Of a DNA stretch of 64,000 nt, positions 35,734 to 45,366 are shown piece by piece. Numbering within the stretch: the stretch's first letter is position 1; each line of letters starts with the position of its first letter. The notes under the pieces were generated by a model that worked only from the letters and a program-made list of their open reading frames with translations, made no database searches and was not told the origin of the DNA. A program made the translations under genes and the position numbers. This DNA is from Amphibacillus marinus (GTDB taxonomy: Bacteria > Bacillota > Bacilli > Bacillales > Amphibacillaceae): contig NZ_FODJ01000012.1 of the NCBI RefSeq assembly GCF_900110345.1, positions 1-64,000 on the forward strand, given 5' to 3'.

Positions 35734-35753
35734 CACTAGTTCAAATAATGAAT
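35734..35753 (+). repeat. Operator-like direct repeat, copy 1
   Basis: CACTAGTTCAAATAATGAAT recurs with one change at 35901-35920 on the same strand. Each contains the short dyad TTCA-N5-TGAA. This copy lies just upstream of the binding-protein gene. Likely a binding site of the IclR-type regulator encoded at 42101-42874. Confidence 0.6.
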
Positions 35754-35900
35754 ATATATACGTTACCACAGTTAATTTATGCTTGTAAATATAATTTTGA
35801 GAAAATTTAAAAAAATCGAAAATTTTTACTCTTACTTCTGACAAAGTCATTTACATCGAAAAAAAACAATGGTAACATCTTAATAATTCATATAATAAAA

Positions 35901-35920
35901 CACTAGTTCACATAATGAAT
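35901..35920 (+). repeat. Operator-like direct repeat, copy 2
   Basis: CACTAGTTCACATAATGAAT lies directly after the TATAAT at 35891-35896 and just ahead of the ribosome binding site of the oppB gene, where a bound protein would block transcription initiation. No good -35 is seen for that -10. Confidence 0.6.
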
Positions 35921-35935
35921 CAAGGAGGGGTGGTT

Positions 35936-36901
35936 TTGAGAACATTTCTATTAAAGAGAAGCTTACAGCTCATACCTACTTTGTTTGTTGTAGCCGTTAT
36001 TGTTTTCTTCATTACACGTATGCTACCTGGTAATCCGGCTGCTGTCATGCTCGGACCACAAGCAAGTGCCGAGGACATCGCCGCTTATGCCGAGCGATTA
36101 GGTTTAAATGATCCTATTTATCAACAATTTTTTGATTATTTAATCAATTTAGTTAAATTCGATTTTGGTAACTCATTAAGCTATAACCAACCAATTGTCA
36201 ATTTAATTATGGAACGGTTCCCTAATACAGTGATTTTGGCTGTCAGTGCCCTGCTCATTGCCATTATTGTCGGTGTTCCTGCTGGAATTCTTGCCGCTAA
36301 GAAGCAAAATACCATTATTGATTACCTCGTCACAACACTTTCGCTGGTGGGTGTGTCAATGCCTATCTTTTGGTTAGGGGTCATGCTTGTCCTTGCCTTC
36401 AGTGTTAACCTAGGCTGGCTACCATCAACCGGAATGGGCTCACTAGATAATGGATTATGGGCCTTTATTAGGCATCTTATTTTGCCAAGTTTAGCTCTGG
36501 CTACTATTCCAACTGCTCAATTTGCTCGGGTTATCCGCTCAAGTATGCTTGAGACTCTTTCAAATGATTACATTAAAGCAGCCCGCTCAAAGGGATTAAA
36601 AGAAACATTTGTTATTTATAAGCATGCGCTAAAAAATGCGCTCACCCCACTCTTAACCGTGATTGGTTTACAGTTCTCAAATTTGTTAGGTGGGGCTGTC
36701 CTTACTGAAACAATTTTCAGCTGGCCAGGAATGGGCTTACTGATTGTCAACGCAATTGATAAGCGTGATTTCGTCGTCGTTCAAGGCTCGGTTATCTTTA
36801 TTGCCATCATCTATGTCGTGATTAACTTAATTGTCGATGTTCTCTATAAGGTGGTAAATCCGAAAGTAAACTTAGATGGTGGAAGCGGGGGTGCAAACTA
36901 A
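35936..36901 (+). CDS. Peptide ABC transporter permease, OppB/DppB type (second system)
   Basis: A 321-aa permease with about six spans; LKRSLQLIPTLFVVAVIVF at the start, RMLPGNPAAVMLG, the coupling loop AARSKGLKETFVIYKHALKNALTPL and the closing YKVVNPKVNLDGG. The TTG at 35936 is eight nt after AAGGAGG. An upstream in-frame ATG (35915) lies inside the operator-like repeat and is rejected. The stop overlaps the start of the next permease gene by one base. Confidence 0.87.
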   Translation: MRTFLLKRSLQLIPTLFVVAVIVFFITRMLPGNPAAVMLGPQASAEDIAAYAERLGLNDPIYQQFFDYLINLVKFDFGNSLSYNQPIVNLIMERFPNTVILAVSALLIAIIVGVPAGILAAKKQNTIIDYLVTTLSLVGVSMPIFWLGVMLVLAFSVNLGWLPSTGMGSLDNGLWAFIRHLILPSLALATIPTAQFARVIRSSMLETLSNDYIKAARSKGLKETFVIYKHALKNALTPLLTVIGLQFSNLLGGAVLTETIFSWPGMGLLIVNAIDKRDFVVVQGSVIFIAIIYVVINLIVDVLYKVVNPKVNLDGGSGGAN

Positions 36902-37797
36902 TGGTAGAAGTCGCTAACGAATTAGAGCAAACAAGGGAGCTTCAATACGCTAAAGCTCGGAAGGAACAGGCGTTTACCCGGAAATTGCTACGTAACCGGT
37001 TTGCCGCGCTAGGTCTAGGGATTATTTTTTTATTAATCGTGACAGCAATATTTGCACCTTTGATCGCTACGCATCCCCCAAATCAAATGGATGTAACCAA
37101 GAGCCTTCTTGGACCAGGTAGTGAAGGGCATCTCCTTGGCACCGATAGTTATGGCCGTGACACCTTTAGCCGAATTGTTTATGGCTCACGTATTTCACTT
37201 ATTGTCGGGATATCAGCCGTTTTATTCGGCGCTTTCTTCGGCTCTATGCTTGGGCTAATATCCGGCTATGTCGGTGGTCGTACCGACGCCATTATTATGC
37301 GCATCATCGATGGGATGATGGCCTTCCCGTTTATTTTGTTAGCCATCGTTTTAATGTCTGTTTTAGGACAAGGCTTGGTTAATGTCGTGATTGCGATTGG
37401 TGTTTCTAACATTCCCGGATTTGCTCGTGTCATCAGAGGACAGGTCTTAACGATTAAGGAGTCAGAGTATATTGAGGTTACCCGCTCACTTGGGGCAAGA
37501 CATGGCAGAATTCTCTTCTATCATATTGTACCAAACAGTATGGCCCCTTTGATCGTTTATGCCACCATGAGTGTCGCAGGAGCAATTATCTCAGAAGCCT
37601 CATTAAGCTTCTTGGGGTTAGGCGTCCAGCCTCCCACCGCTTCGTGGGGCAGTATGCTGCAGGAAGGTAAAGATTTCTTAGTACTAAGTCCTGAATTAGC
37701 AACAATTTCTGGTTTAGCAATTTTAATTACGGTTCTCGGTATTAATTTATTTGGTGATGGTTTACGAGATGCACTTGATCCAAAAATGAAGGTCTAA
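36901..37797 (+). CDS. Peptide ABC transporter permease, OppC/DppC type (second system)
   Basis: A 298-aa permease with a charged cytosolic N-terminus, first span about residue 38, LLGTDSYGRDTFSRIVYGSRIS, coupling loop RSLGARHGRILFYHIVPNSMAP and ending FGDGLRDALDPKMKV. Translationally coupled to the preceding gene (TAATG). Forms the channel with the OppB-type subunit. Confidence 0.88.
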   Translation: MVEVANELEQTRELQYAKARKEQAFTRKLLRNRFAALGLGIIFLLIVTAIFAPLIATHPPNQMDVTKSLLGPGSEGHLLGTDSYGRDTFSRIVYGSRISLIVGISAVLFGAFFGSMLGLISGYVGGRTDAIIMRIIDGMMAFPFILLAIVLMSVLGQGLVNVVIAIGVSNIPGFARVIRGQVLTIKESEYIEVTRSLGARHGRILFYHIVPNSMAPLIVYATMSVAGAIISEASLSFLGLGVQPPTASWGSMLQEGKDFLVLSPELATISGLAILITVLGINLFGDGLRDALDPKMKV

Positions 37798-37812
37798 CAA
37801 GGAGGTGAGCAT

Positions 37813-38844
37813 ATGTCAGATCAATTATTAACGGTAAATAATCTCAGTGTTGCCTTTCAATCAGGCTCAATTACGACTAAGGCTGTCAACGGCGTCAGCT
37901 TTTCGTTAAATAAACAAGAAAGCATTGGCATTGTCGGTGAATCTGGTTCCGGTAAGAGTGTGACCGCAACCTCGATTCTTCGGCTCATTCCTAGATCCTT
38001 TGCCAAAATAACCTCAGGTGAGATCATTTTTCAAGGCCGAGATCTGATCAAATTATCAGCGGGTCAGATGCGTAAGGTACGTGGTAACGATATTTCCATG
38101 ATCTTTCAAGACCCGTCTACGAGTCTTAATCCCGTCTTTACAGTTGGCAATCAACTGGTTGAGACGATACGTGCTCACAGGAAAATTTCAAAAAAAGCCG
38201 CTAAACAAAGAGCACTTGAATTACTTGACCTTGTCGGAATACCCGCTCCAGATAAAAGAATAACTATGTACCCACATGAGTTTTCGGGTGGGATGCGGCA
38301 ACGCGTCATGATCGCCATTGCACTAGCATGTGATCCACAACTCTTAATTGCCGATGAACCGACAACCGCCCTTGATGTTACCGTTCAAGCCCAAATTCTT
38401 AATTTAATGAAGGATTTGCAGGAGCAGCTCGGGATGGCCATTATCATGATCACGCATGATTTAGGTGTTGTCTGGGAAACGTGCGAGCAGGTTTTAGTCA
38501 TGTATGCTGGAAGGATTGTTGAATCTGCAACTGTTAAGGAGCTCTATCAACGCCCATTGCACCCTTATACTTGGGGCTTGCTCGACTCCCAAATAACTGA
38601 GTCACAAGATAGTGATGCACCATTGTCATCTATCCCTGGTAGCCCTCCAGATTTAAGCTACGAGGTAACAGGCTGTCCCTTTGTCGAACGCTGTCCATAT
38701 GCAGAGGCAATTTGTCATCAAGAGACACCCCCGTTACAGCAATTGGCAGATGGTCATGCGGTTGCCTGCCATTTTCAAACCGGTAGTAACACTTTAGAGC
38801 GAAAGGAGCACGCATACCGTGAGGGAACCTTTACTAGAAGTTGA
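37813..38844 (+). CDS. Peptide ABC transporter ATPase, OppD/DppD type (second system)
   Basis: A 343-aa ATPase: GESGSGKSV, ISMIFQDPSTSLNPVF, FSGGMRQRVMIAIAL, LIADEPTTALD and ITHDLG. The C-terminal oligopeptide domain has CPFVERCPYAEAICHQE, a four-cysteine cluster that may hold an iron-sulfur centre in this family. ATG after AAGGAGGTG. Overlaps the following ATPase gene by 26 nt. Confidence 0.88.
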   Translation: MSDQLLTVNNLSVAFQSGSITTKAVNGVSFSLNKQESIGIVGESGSGKSVTATSILRLIPRSFAKITSGEIIFQGRDLIKLSAGQMRKVRGNDISMIFQDPSTSLNPVFTVGNQLVETIRAHRKISKKAAKQRALELLDLVGIPAPDKRITMYPHEFSGGMRQRVMIAIALACDPQLLIADEPTTALDVTVQAQILNLMKDLQEQLGMAIIMITHDLGVVWETCEQVLVMYAGRIVESATVKELYQRPLHPYTWGLLDSQITESQDSDAPLSSIPGSPPDLSYEVTGCPFVERCPYAEAICHQETPPLQQLADGHAVACHFQTGSNTLERKEHAYREGTFTRS

Positions 38845-39790
38845 AGGATTAAAAAAACACTTTCCCGTTTCTAGCCCAATCCCTTTTAAGAAGTCAGACC
38901 AACGCGTAAAGGCCGTCGACGGTCTAAGCTTTAAGGTATACAAAGGGGAAACATTGGGAGTGGTTGGCGAATCAGGCTGTGGTAAGTCAACGATGGCCCG
39001 GCTTGTTAATCAATTGATTAAACCAAGTGATGGTGTCGTTAATTTTAAAGAAGCAAACCTTGTTGATATGGACGCTGAAAGGCTTCGTTTGACCCGGCAG
39101 AAGATTCAGATGGTTTTTCAGGATCCCTACGCTTCCTTAGATCCACGTCTACAAGTTGGGCAACTAATCGCTGAGCCACTTGTTATTCATAAAGTTGGTA
39201 CCACCGCGACGCGAAAAAAGCGGGTCGAGGAGTTACTTGAAACAGTTGGGCTTAATAAACGCTATGCTGATCGATTTCCACACGAATTCTCTGGTGGGCA
39301 AAGACAACGGATTAATATTGCCAGGGCACTTAGCTTAAATCCGGAATTAATCATCTGTGATGAACCGGTCTCAGCTCTAGATGTTTCCGTTCAAGCACAG
39401 GTTATTAATCTATTAAAAAAACTACAGGCTGAGTTTAAGCTAACTTATATCTTTATTTCGCACGATTTAAATGTTGTCCGCTATATGTGTGACCGCATCG
39501 CCGTTATGTATTTAGGACGAATTGTTGAAATTGGTACATACGAGGAGATTTATAAAAATCCTCAGCACCCCTATACCAAAGCGCTGTTTTCAGCAATCCC
39601 TAAAGAAAACCCGTTCGCTGACAAGGAGCATATTATCTTAAAGGGAACTGTGCCTAGCCCACTAAATCCACCAACTGGCTGTCATTTTCACGAAAGATGC
39701 CCAGTAGCAATGGATATTTGCAAAACGAAAGAACCGAACATGATTACAAGTAAAGATACCCATCAAGCATCCTGTCACCTAATCAACTAA
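38819..39790 (+). CDS. Peptide ABC transporter ATPase, OppF/DppF type (second system)
   Basis: A 323-aa ATPase: GESGCGKST, IQMVFQDPYASLDPRL, FSGGQRQRINIARAL, IICDEPVSALD and ISHDLN, with a C-terminal GCHFHERCPVAMDICKTKEP cysteine cluster. Starts with GTG at 38819 after AAAGGAG. Last transporter gene of the rightward operon. Confidence 0.88.
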   Translation: MREPLLEVEGLKKHFPVSSPIPFKKSDQRVKAVDGLSFKVYKGETLGVVGESGCGKSTMARLVNQLIKPSDGVVNFKEANLVDMDAERLRLTRQKIQMVFQDPYASLDPRLQVGQLIAEPLVIHKVGTTATRKKRVEELLETVGLNKRYADRFPHEFSGGQRQRINIARALSLNPELIICDEPVSALDVSVQAQVINLLKKLQAEFKLTYIFISHDLNVVRYMCDRIAVMYLGRIVEIGTYEEIYKNPQHPYTKALFSAIPKENPFADKEHIILKGTVPSPLNPPTGCHFHERCPVAMDICKTKEPNMITSKDTHQASCHLIN

Positions 39791-39809
39791 TTACTTGGAG
39801 GAATAAACA

Positions 39810-40745
39810 ATGTCACTAAAACATGTCATGGAAATATACGAATTAATGGATGATATCCACGTTACCGGGGAAACAATTAAAGCTTACTTAGCAAAAATAA
39901 ACAAAACTGCTGAAATTGAGGTAAAGACCATCGCTGGTGAAGAAGGGTCTACTGACTTTATTAGAGTCCGTATTCCTGGAAAAAATGAACATGCCAAAGC
40001 ACTCGGCATTATCGGCAGACTTGGTGGAATTGGCGCTCGCCCTGAAATGATTGGATTTGTTTCGGATGGGGACGGGGCGTTAGCAAGTATGGCAATTGCG
40101 GCTAAGCTATTAGACATGACAAACAAAGGCGATCAATTAGAGGGCGACGTTATCATCACAACGCATATCTGTCCAACAGCCCCAACTCAGCCGCATGATC
40201 CAGTACCATTCATGAGCTCACCTGTCGACATTGCGACAATGAATCGCTATGAGGTGGACCCAGCAATGGAAGCCATTCTATCAATTGATACAACCAAGGG
40301 GAATCAAATTATTAACCACCGGGGCTTCGCGTTAACCCCAACGGTCAAAGAAGGCTATATTCTTAAAGTGAGTGATGATCTTCTTCATGTGTATACGCAA
40401 TCTGTTGGTAAACTCCCTGTCACGATGCCAATTACAACACAGGACATTACCCCTTATGGCAATGATGTTTATCATATAAATAGTATCCTCCAGCCAGCAG
40501 TCGCAACTGATAAACCTGTTGTTGGTGTGGCGATCACAACCGAAACCGCTGTGGCTGGCTGTGGCACTGGTGCTAGTCATGTTACCGATATTGAAGAGGT
40601 TGTTCGCTATTGTATTGAAGTAGCCAAGGTCTACGGACAAGGAAAATGTGATTTTTACAACACGCGTGAATTTAACCATCTAGAAAGCCTTTATGGTAAG
40701 CTTACCCACTTGCAAACGATCCCGACTAAGGAGGAAGCCATTTAA
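39810..40745 (+). CDS. DUF1177 family protein
   Basis: A 311-aa cytosolic protein of the DUF1177 family, recognised from its start LKHVMEIYELMDDI and the conserved IGRLGGIGARPEMIGFVSDGDGA, ICPTAPTQPHDPVPFM and AVAGCGTGASHVTD. The family has no established activity. Members occur beside peptide importers and AroM or racemase-like genes (from memory). Its end overlaps the start of the M20 gene by one base, so the products likely act together. ATG after TTGGAGGA. Confidence 0.85.
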   Translation: MSLKHVMEIYELMDDIHVTGETIKAYLAKINKTAEIEVKTIAGEEGSTDFIRVRIPGKNEHAKALGIIGRLGGIGARPEMIGFVSDGDGALASMAIAAKLLDMTNKGDQLEGDVIITTHICPTAPTQPHDPVPFMSSPVDIATMNRYEVDPAMEAILSIDTTKGNQIINHRGFALTPTVKEGYILKVSDDLLHVYTQSVGKLPVTMPITTQDITPYGNDVYHINSILQPAVATDKPVVGVAITTETAVAGCGTGASHVTDIEEVVRYCIEVAKVYGQGKCDFYNTREFNHLESLYGKLTHLQTIPTKEEAI

Positions 40746-42013
40746 TGATTAATAAGCAGACACTAAAGGACCAGCTGATACACGAGATTGAGCAACGAAA
40801 AGATGATTTAGTAGACTTATGTAGTCAATTAATCAGAATTCCTAGTGAGAATCCGCCCGGCGATTCAACCCATATCACCACGTTTATTGATGATTATTTA
40901 AAACAGGTCGGAACAGTCAACCATTGGTATGAATCAACAGATAAAATGTACAACCTCGTGTCTACAATTGGGAATACAGACGGGAAACATCTTATCTTTT
41001 GCGGGCATTCTGATGTTGTCCCCGCAGGTGACCGCTCTAAATGGGATTTTGACCCCAACTCTGGTGAGGTTGTTGATGGCTGGTTGCTTGGTCGAGGAGC
41101 AAGTGATATGAAGGCTGGCTTAGGCGGCTTAATTTTTACTTTTGCTTTACTGAAAGAGTTAGAGATTGATTTACCTGGTCAGTTGACGTTAGCTGTCGTT
41201 CCAGATGAAGAAACGGGCGGAGAATTTGGGGTTCCATGGCTCCTCGAGAATGGTCTAATTATGGGCGATGGCAGCTTAATTGCTGAACCCTCATCTCGCT
41301 ATAACCCAACGATTGGTCAGAAGGGTTCATTCTGGTTTAAGCTTAAAGTCTTTGGTCAGCCTGGGCATGGCAGTCTTTCTCCTCTAGCAGGTAATAATGC
41401 GATTACTAGCATGATTGATGCAATTAATGAAATCCGGAAACTGTGGGATTTACCAGTAACCATACCAGATCATATTCAACCACTAATCGATAAATCAAAG
41501 AAATACATGCGCGAGGTCGAGAAGGATCGGGAGCCCTTTCAAGATGTGATGGACCATATTACCGTTAACATCGGTACGATAAACGGTGGCACGAAATCTA
41601 ATATTATTCCCGAAAGCTGTGAGGTTGAAGTTGATTGTCGCTTACCATTCGGCATCACCCAAGATGAAGTATCCGATTATCTGCATGAAAAGCTTGATAA
41701 ACTCGGTATTGAGTATGAGATAAGCCGCTTTGGCTTCCGTAGTAATGCCAATCATACAAGTGCGGATGACCCAGTTTGCAAGGCCATTATTGATAATATC
41801 AGCTATGTGACTGACCATGAATCCTATGGGGTCATGCAATGGGCAAGTAGTGATGCCCGCCACTTTAGGGACTACAACATCCCTGTTTTGCAATACGGGC
41901 CAGCCTTTTTACCTAGCATCCATGGGTATAATGAGAAGGTTAAAGTTGAAGATATCGTAAGGTGTTGTAAGGTTTATATAGCGGCTGTCATTGATTACCT
42001 TTATGATAATTAG
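40745..42013 (+). CDS. M20 peptidase/deacylase, ArgE/DapE type
   Basis: A 422-aa M20 enzyme with metal ligands seen in FCGHSDVVPAG, LGRGASDMKAG, PDEETGGEFG, LIAEPSS and FLPSIHGYNE, and a lid with QPGHGSLSP. Relatives are acetylornithine deacetylase, succinyl-diaminopimelate desuccinylase and dipeptidases. In this operon with an importer and a DUF1177 protein, breakdown of an imported peptide or acyl amino acid is likely. Coupled to the DUF1177 gene by a one-base overlap. Confidence 0.86.
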   Translation: MINKQTLKDQLIHEIEQRKDDLVDLCSQLIRIPSENPPGDSTHITTFIDDYLKQVGTVNHWYESTDKMYNLVSTIGNTDGKHLIFCGHSDVVPAGDRSKWDFDPNSGEVVDGWLLGRGASDMKAGLGGLIFTFALLKELEIDLPGQLTLAVVPDEETGGEFGVPWLLENGLIMGDGSLIAEPSSRYNPTIGQKGSFWFKLKVFGQPGHGSLSPLAGNNAITSMIDAINEIRKLWDLPVTIPDHIQPLIDKSKKYMREVEKDREPFQDVMDHITVNIGTINGGTKSNIIPESCEVEVDCRLPFGITQDEVSDYLHEKLDKLGIEYEISRFGFRSNANHTSADDPVCKAIIDNISYVTDHESYGVMQWASSDARHFRDYNIPVLQYGPAFLPSIHGYNEKVKVEDIVRCCKVYIAAVIDYLYDN

Positions 42014-42100
42014 CAAATATTGCATTGCTTTATCCAGGTGCATATATTAGCATTAAGGGATATATGCACCACTCAAGCTGCTAGAGGGGGAATTGCACAG

Positions 42101-42874
42101 ATGTTAAAAACACTGAGTTTATCATTGGACATTTTAAAAATGTTCACCAAAAAGAAGCCAACCTGGGGTGGCAGAGAACTAGCCGCTAAATTAAATCAGA
42201 ATCATACAAAAATATATCGGATTCTCGAAACGCTTGAAAGACACAAATACCTGATTAAAAATAAAGAGACAAAGAAGTACTCGTTGGGCTTTGCTATCTG
42301 GGAGCTTGGTCACACCATTTCTGAGAATCTTCATATTAATGAAATGATTCACCCGATCCTCGAAAAGCTATGTGAAAAAACGAATGAGTCTGCTTTCTTA
42401 ACGATACTTGATGAAGATGAAGGGCTCACGCTCGATGCAGTTGAATCACAATCGACTATTCGTTATGCTGTATCGATCGGCAGCAGAACACCCCTCTATG
42501 CAGGGGCATCCTATCGAGCCATTCTCGCGCATTTGCCTAATGACTTTATTGACGCATACTTAAGCAAGGAACGAATTAAATATACAGCCAACACCATGGT
42601 CGACATAGAAGCATTAACAGCGGATTTACAGTTAATACAACAACGGGGTTATGCCATTAGCGAAGGCGAATATACCGCTGATGTCATTGCTGTCGCTATC
42701 CCCATTTTTCATAATAATCATATTTTCGGTTCTTTAACCATCTCAGGTCCTCACTTTCGCATTGAGGAGAATGACATTGAATTATTTATTAAAGAACTAG
42801 TTAAGGCAAGGCACGAGGTTGAAAATGTTTTTGAAAAATACGGCGTTCATTTTGGCCTGTCAGCTGCACTATAA
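42101..42874 (+). CDS. IclR-family transcriptional regulator
   Basis: A 257-aa regulator: N-terminal winged helix with TWGGRELAAKLNQNHTKIYRILETLERHKYL, then an IclR effector domain (DAVESQSTIRYAVSIGSRTPLYAGASYRAILAHL). The ATG at 42101 follows AGAGGGGG; 27 further upstream codons lack a site. Lies within the opp-DUF1177-M20 operon, so it likely controls it through the repeats at 35734 and 35901. Confidence 0.87.
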   Translation: MLKTLSLSLDILKMFTKKKPTWGGRELAAKLNQNHTKIYRILETLERHKYLIKNKETKKYSLGFAIWELGHTISENLHINEMIHPILEKLCEKTNESAFLTILDEDEGLTLDAVESQSTIRYAVSIGSRTPLYAGASYRAILAHLPNDFIDAYLSKERIKYTANTMVDIEALTADLQLIQQRGYAISEGEYTADVIAVAIPIFHNNHIFGSLTISGPHFRIEENDIELFIKELVKARHEVENVFEKYGVHFGLSAAL

Positions 42875-43016
42875 CGTGAACTTTAATCAGCCAGTTTTCT
42901 TTGAATAAATTGGACTTTTACTGACTGTGACAAGCCGCCGCTTAACATACTGAAATTCTTCCTCTATCTTTGAAGTGGGGCTCTTAAAGTCAGTTAACCT
43001 GCAATAAAGGGGGCTT

Positions 43017-43943
43017 ATGCCTATGGAATTAATTGAACAAGCAAAGTCGGTACTAACACAAAATTTAACACTTAAATCACACGAATCTGCTCTGATTGTC
43101 ACAGATGACAACAAACAGGATATTGCTGAGCTTTTTTATCAAGCTGGGCAAACAATTACAACAAACATTGCCATCATTAAAATGGCGACACTATCTAAAT
43201 CTGGTGAGGAGCCACCAAAGATTGTAAGTACGTCTATGAAACAAGCAGATGTAGTGCTCTGTGTGACCGAACACTCCCTTACCCATACACAAGCACGAAA
43301 GCAAGCTTCAGCTCAAGGCGCACGTGTGGCAACCATGCCAGGGGTAACACTGGACATGCTCGAGCACGGTGCTATCTCAGCTGATTATACTGAAGTACAA
43401 GCACTGACAAAGGAATACTGTGACATCCTTGAACAAGGGGAAATTGTTGAGATAAAGAAAGAGCAAACCTATTTAACTTTTTCCATTCATGATCGCCCAA
43501 GCATCAGTAGCACAGGTGTGTTTACTGAAAAGGGCCAATCGGGCAACGTCCCCTCAGGAGAAAGCTACATTGCCCCAATTGAAGACTCTGCCAACGGTCA
43601 AGTCATGATTGACGGCTCGATTAGCAATATTGGGGTCCTAACTGAACCCGTTCTTCTTACTATTAAAGACGGTCGTCTCACAGACGCTACCGGGGAACAA
43701 GGCAAGCAGTTACTCGCTTTATTGGGTGATGGACCTGGACGCACGATTGCCGAATTCGGTATTGGTACCAATAAGAAAGCACGGCTAACTGGGAACGTCT
43801 TAGAAGATGAAAAAGTCTACGGTACTGTTCATATCGCCTTTGGCAGCAACAAATCCTTTGGCGGGGTGACAGAGGCTGGTGTTCACATTGATTGTGTAAT
43901 TAAATCACCTGACGTGTGGATTGATCAGAAGAAGATCTTTTAG
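43017..43943 (+). CDS. Aminopeptidase-like protein, M29-related
   Basis: A 308-aa protein with the C-terminal metal-site features of M29 (AmpS) aminopeptidases: NVPSGESYIAP, ADFGIGTN-like AEFGIGTN, EDEKVYGTVHIAFGSN and HIDCVI. It is shorter than classic M29 enzymes (about 410 aa), with a reduced N-terminal part. AAAGGGGG precedes ATG at 43017; a second in-frame ATG at 43023 is better spaced and could be the true start. Last gene before the terminator, so it probably completes peptide degradation in this operon. Confidence 0.78.
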   Translation: MPMELIEQAKSVLTQNLTLKSHESALIVTDDNKQDIAELFYQAGQTITTNIAIIKMATLSKSGEEPPKIVSTSMKQADVVLCVTEHSLTHTQARKQASAQGARVATMPGVTLDMLEHGAISADYTEVQALTKEYCDILEQGEIVEIKKEQTYLTFSIHDRPSISSTGVFTEKGQSGNVPSGESYIAPIEDSANGQVMIDGSISNIGVLTEPVLLTIKDGRLTDATGEQGKQLLALLGDGPGRTIAEFGIGTNKKARLTGNVLEDEKVYGTVHIAFGSNKSFGGVTEAGVHIDCVIKSPDVWIDQKKIF

Positions 43944-43961
43944 TAAACGCAATAAATAAGT

Positions 43962-44025
43962 AAGCGTCTCTCATTATCTAGAGGGACGCTTTAGTTTTGT
44001 CGGTACCGACAGCATAGTTTTTTTT
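43962..44025 (+). terminator. Double terminator closing the second opp operon
   Basis: AAGCGTCTCTC pairs with GAGGGACGCTT (one mismatch), followed by TTAGTTTT. Six nt later comes a 14-nt palindrome TGTCGGTACCGACA (43998-44011), followed by GCATAG and eight T. Confidence 0.75.
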
Positions 44026-44096
44026 AAAAAAAGAGACGTTAATTCACGTACCTTACCTAACTGACTTTACCTAAATATAAAATAACGACAAGCAAC

Positions 44097-45140
44097 TTAG
44101 TTGATCGGCGGTAAAATAGCGACTTTTTGTTTCTCACCCTGCTCTCTAACCAACGGCATGATTAAATGCCCTTGTGAATCAAAGCTTACAATATCAATAA
44201 CCTCATCACTAACAAAGTCTAAATCAATAGCAACCCACTCTTCGTCAATATATTCCTGATAATGAAGCGTATTTCGATTATCTAACACGACGAGTTGGTT
44301 TCCATAGGTGGCGAAGTAGTTAATATAATCACCGAATATTAGCTGATGGAACGCTCCACTTTCAATATCGTAATAGCCAAAATTCTGCACAGTCCAGTTC
44401 TGGTCTTCATTAAGGTTTAAACTGAAAATGCGTCCATTACTAAGAGTGGCGTATCCCCCTTCATATTGAAACGGTGACTCATACGATTCCGTCGTCTCTG
44501 TTTCTATATCGTATAAAAAGTAATAACCTTTTTCACCTCGCGTATCTGTCCAGAGCAACACGCCATCCTCAAAATGAAGCTTAGCATTCATCATCGTATA
44601 GGATTCCATAACGGCAATTGTAGCTGTCTGATTGTCGACAAGGTTATGAAGCTTGACCTCAACCTTCATCTTTTCTTCATTTAACTCCGTCCATGCAACA
44701 TAGTCTTCATATAAAATCGGTGATAGTATGGTCAAATACTCTGGGTTCGTTTCTGATAATGTTCTTATTTCGTTTGTTTCCAGCGACATCACATGAATTT
44801 TCTCTTCATACCCATCCATGGTTGAATCAATCCAGGTTAACCACTTTTGATTGACTGACGTTCCCTGCATAGCAGATACATCATATACGGATTCAAATAA
44901 TAGCTCCTGTTCACCTGTGTCTAAATCATATTTTATCAAGGTGTCTACATCAAAGTAATCCGGCGAGTCTGTATTTATATTGACATACATCTCATTACCA
45001 ATTATGGACGGATGGTTGTATCCCTTAACAGGTAATTCGATAATTGACCCGTCAGGCTGAATAACGAGATCAGTTTGATCATCGCAGCCTGCGATAACAA
45101 AGCTAACTATTAGGCTGATTAAAACTATGTACACTCTCAA
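44097..45140 (-). CDS. Beta-propeller-like lipoprotein
   Basis: A 347-aa lipoprotein with signal peptide and lipobox IAGC (Cys19). The mature part repeats a TolB/WD-like pattern (KYDLDTGEQELLFES, VMSLETNEIRTLSE, LYDIETETTES, YYDIESGAFHQ), suggesting a beta-propeller on the outer face of the membrane. No enzymatic motif seen. Stands alone between a terminator and the divergent tetR gene. Confidence 0.72.
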   Translation of the reverse strand: MRVYIVLISLIVSFVIAGCDDQTDLVIQPDGSIIELPVKGYNHPSIIGNEMYVNINTDSPDYFDVDTLIKYDLDTGEQELLFESVYDVSAMQGTSVNQKWLTWIDSTMDGYEEKIHVMSLETNEIRTLSETNPEYLTILSPILYEDYVAWTELNEEKMKVEVKLHNLVDNQTATIAVMESYTMMNAKLHFEDGVLLWTDTRGEKGYYFLYDIETETTESYESPFQYEGGYATLSNGRIFSLNLNEDQNWTVQNFGYYDIESGAFHQLIFGDYINYFATYGNQLVVLDNRNTLHYQEYIDEEWVAIDLDFVSDEVIDIVSFDSQGHLIMPLVREQGEKQKVAILPPIN

Positions 45141-45336
45141 TCATCCCCCCCTCTTCTCACACTCTCACTCTAAAAATCAGCGCATTTCCTTTCAAATGTC
45201 TTTATCTTATACTCCTCTATGTTATTTTTCTAGTTATTTCGTTCTCCAAATACTGCTTCCTTTCGACAAAATCACGGTCTTCTATTATTTATCTTCCAAG
45301 TTAATTTGTCACTGAGCTTTTAATATGTTAATATTT

Positions 45337-45352
45337 ATAACGAACGTTCTAT
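45337..45352. promoter_or_regulatory. TetR operator, copy 1
   Basis: ATAACGAACGTTCTAT, centred on the palindrome GAACGTTC, just ahead of tetR. A near copy precedes the MFS gene at 45964-45979. Confidence 0.7.
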
Positions 45353-45366
45353 CTGGGGGTCTTAAC

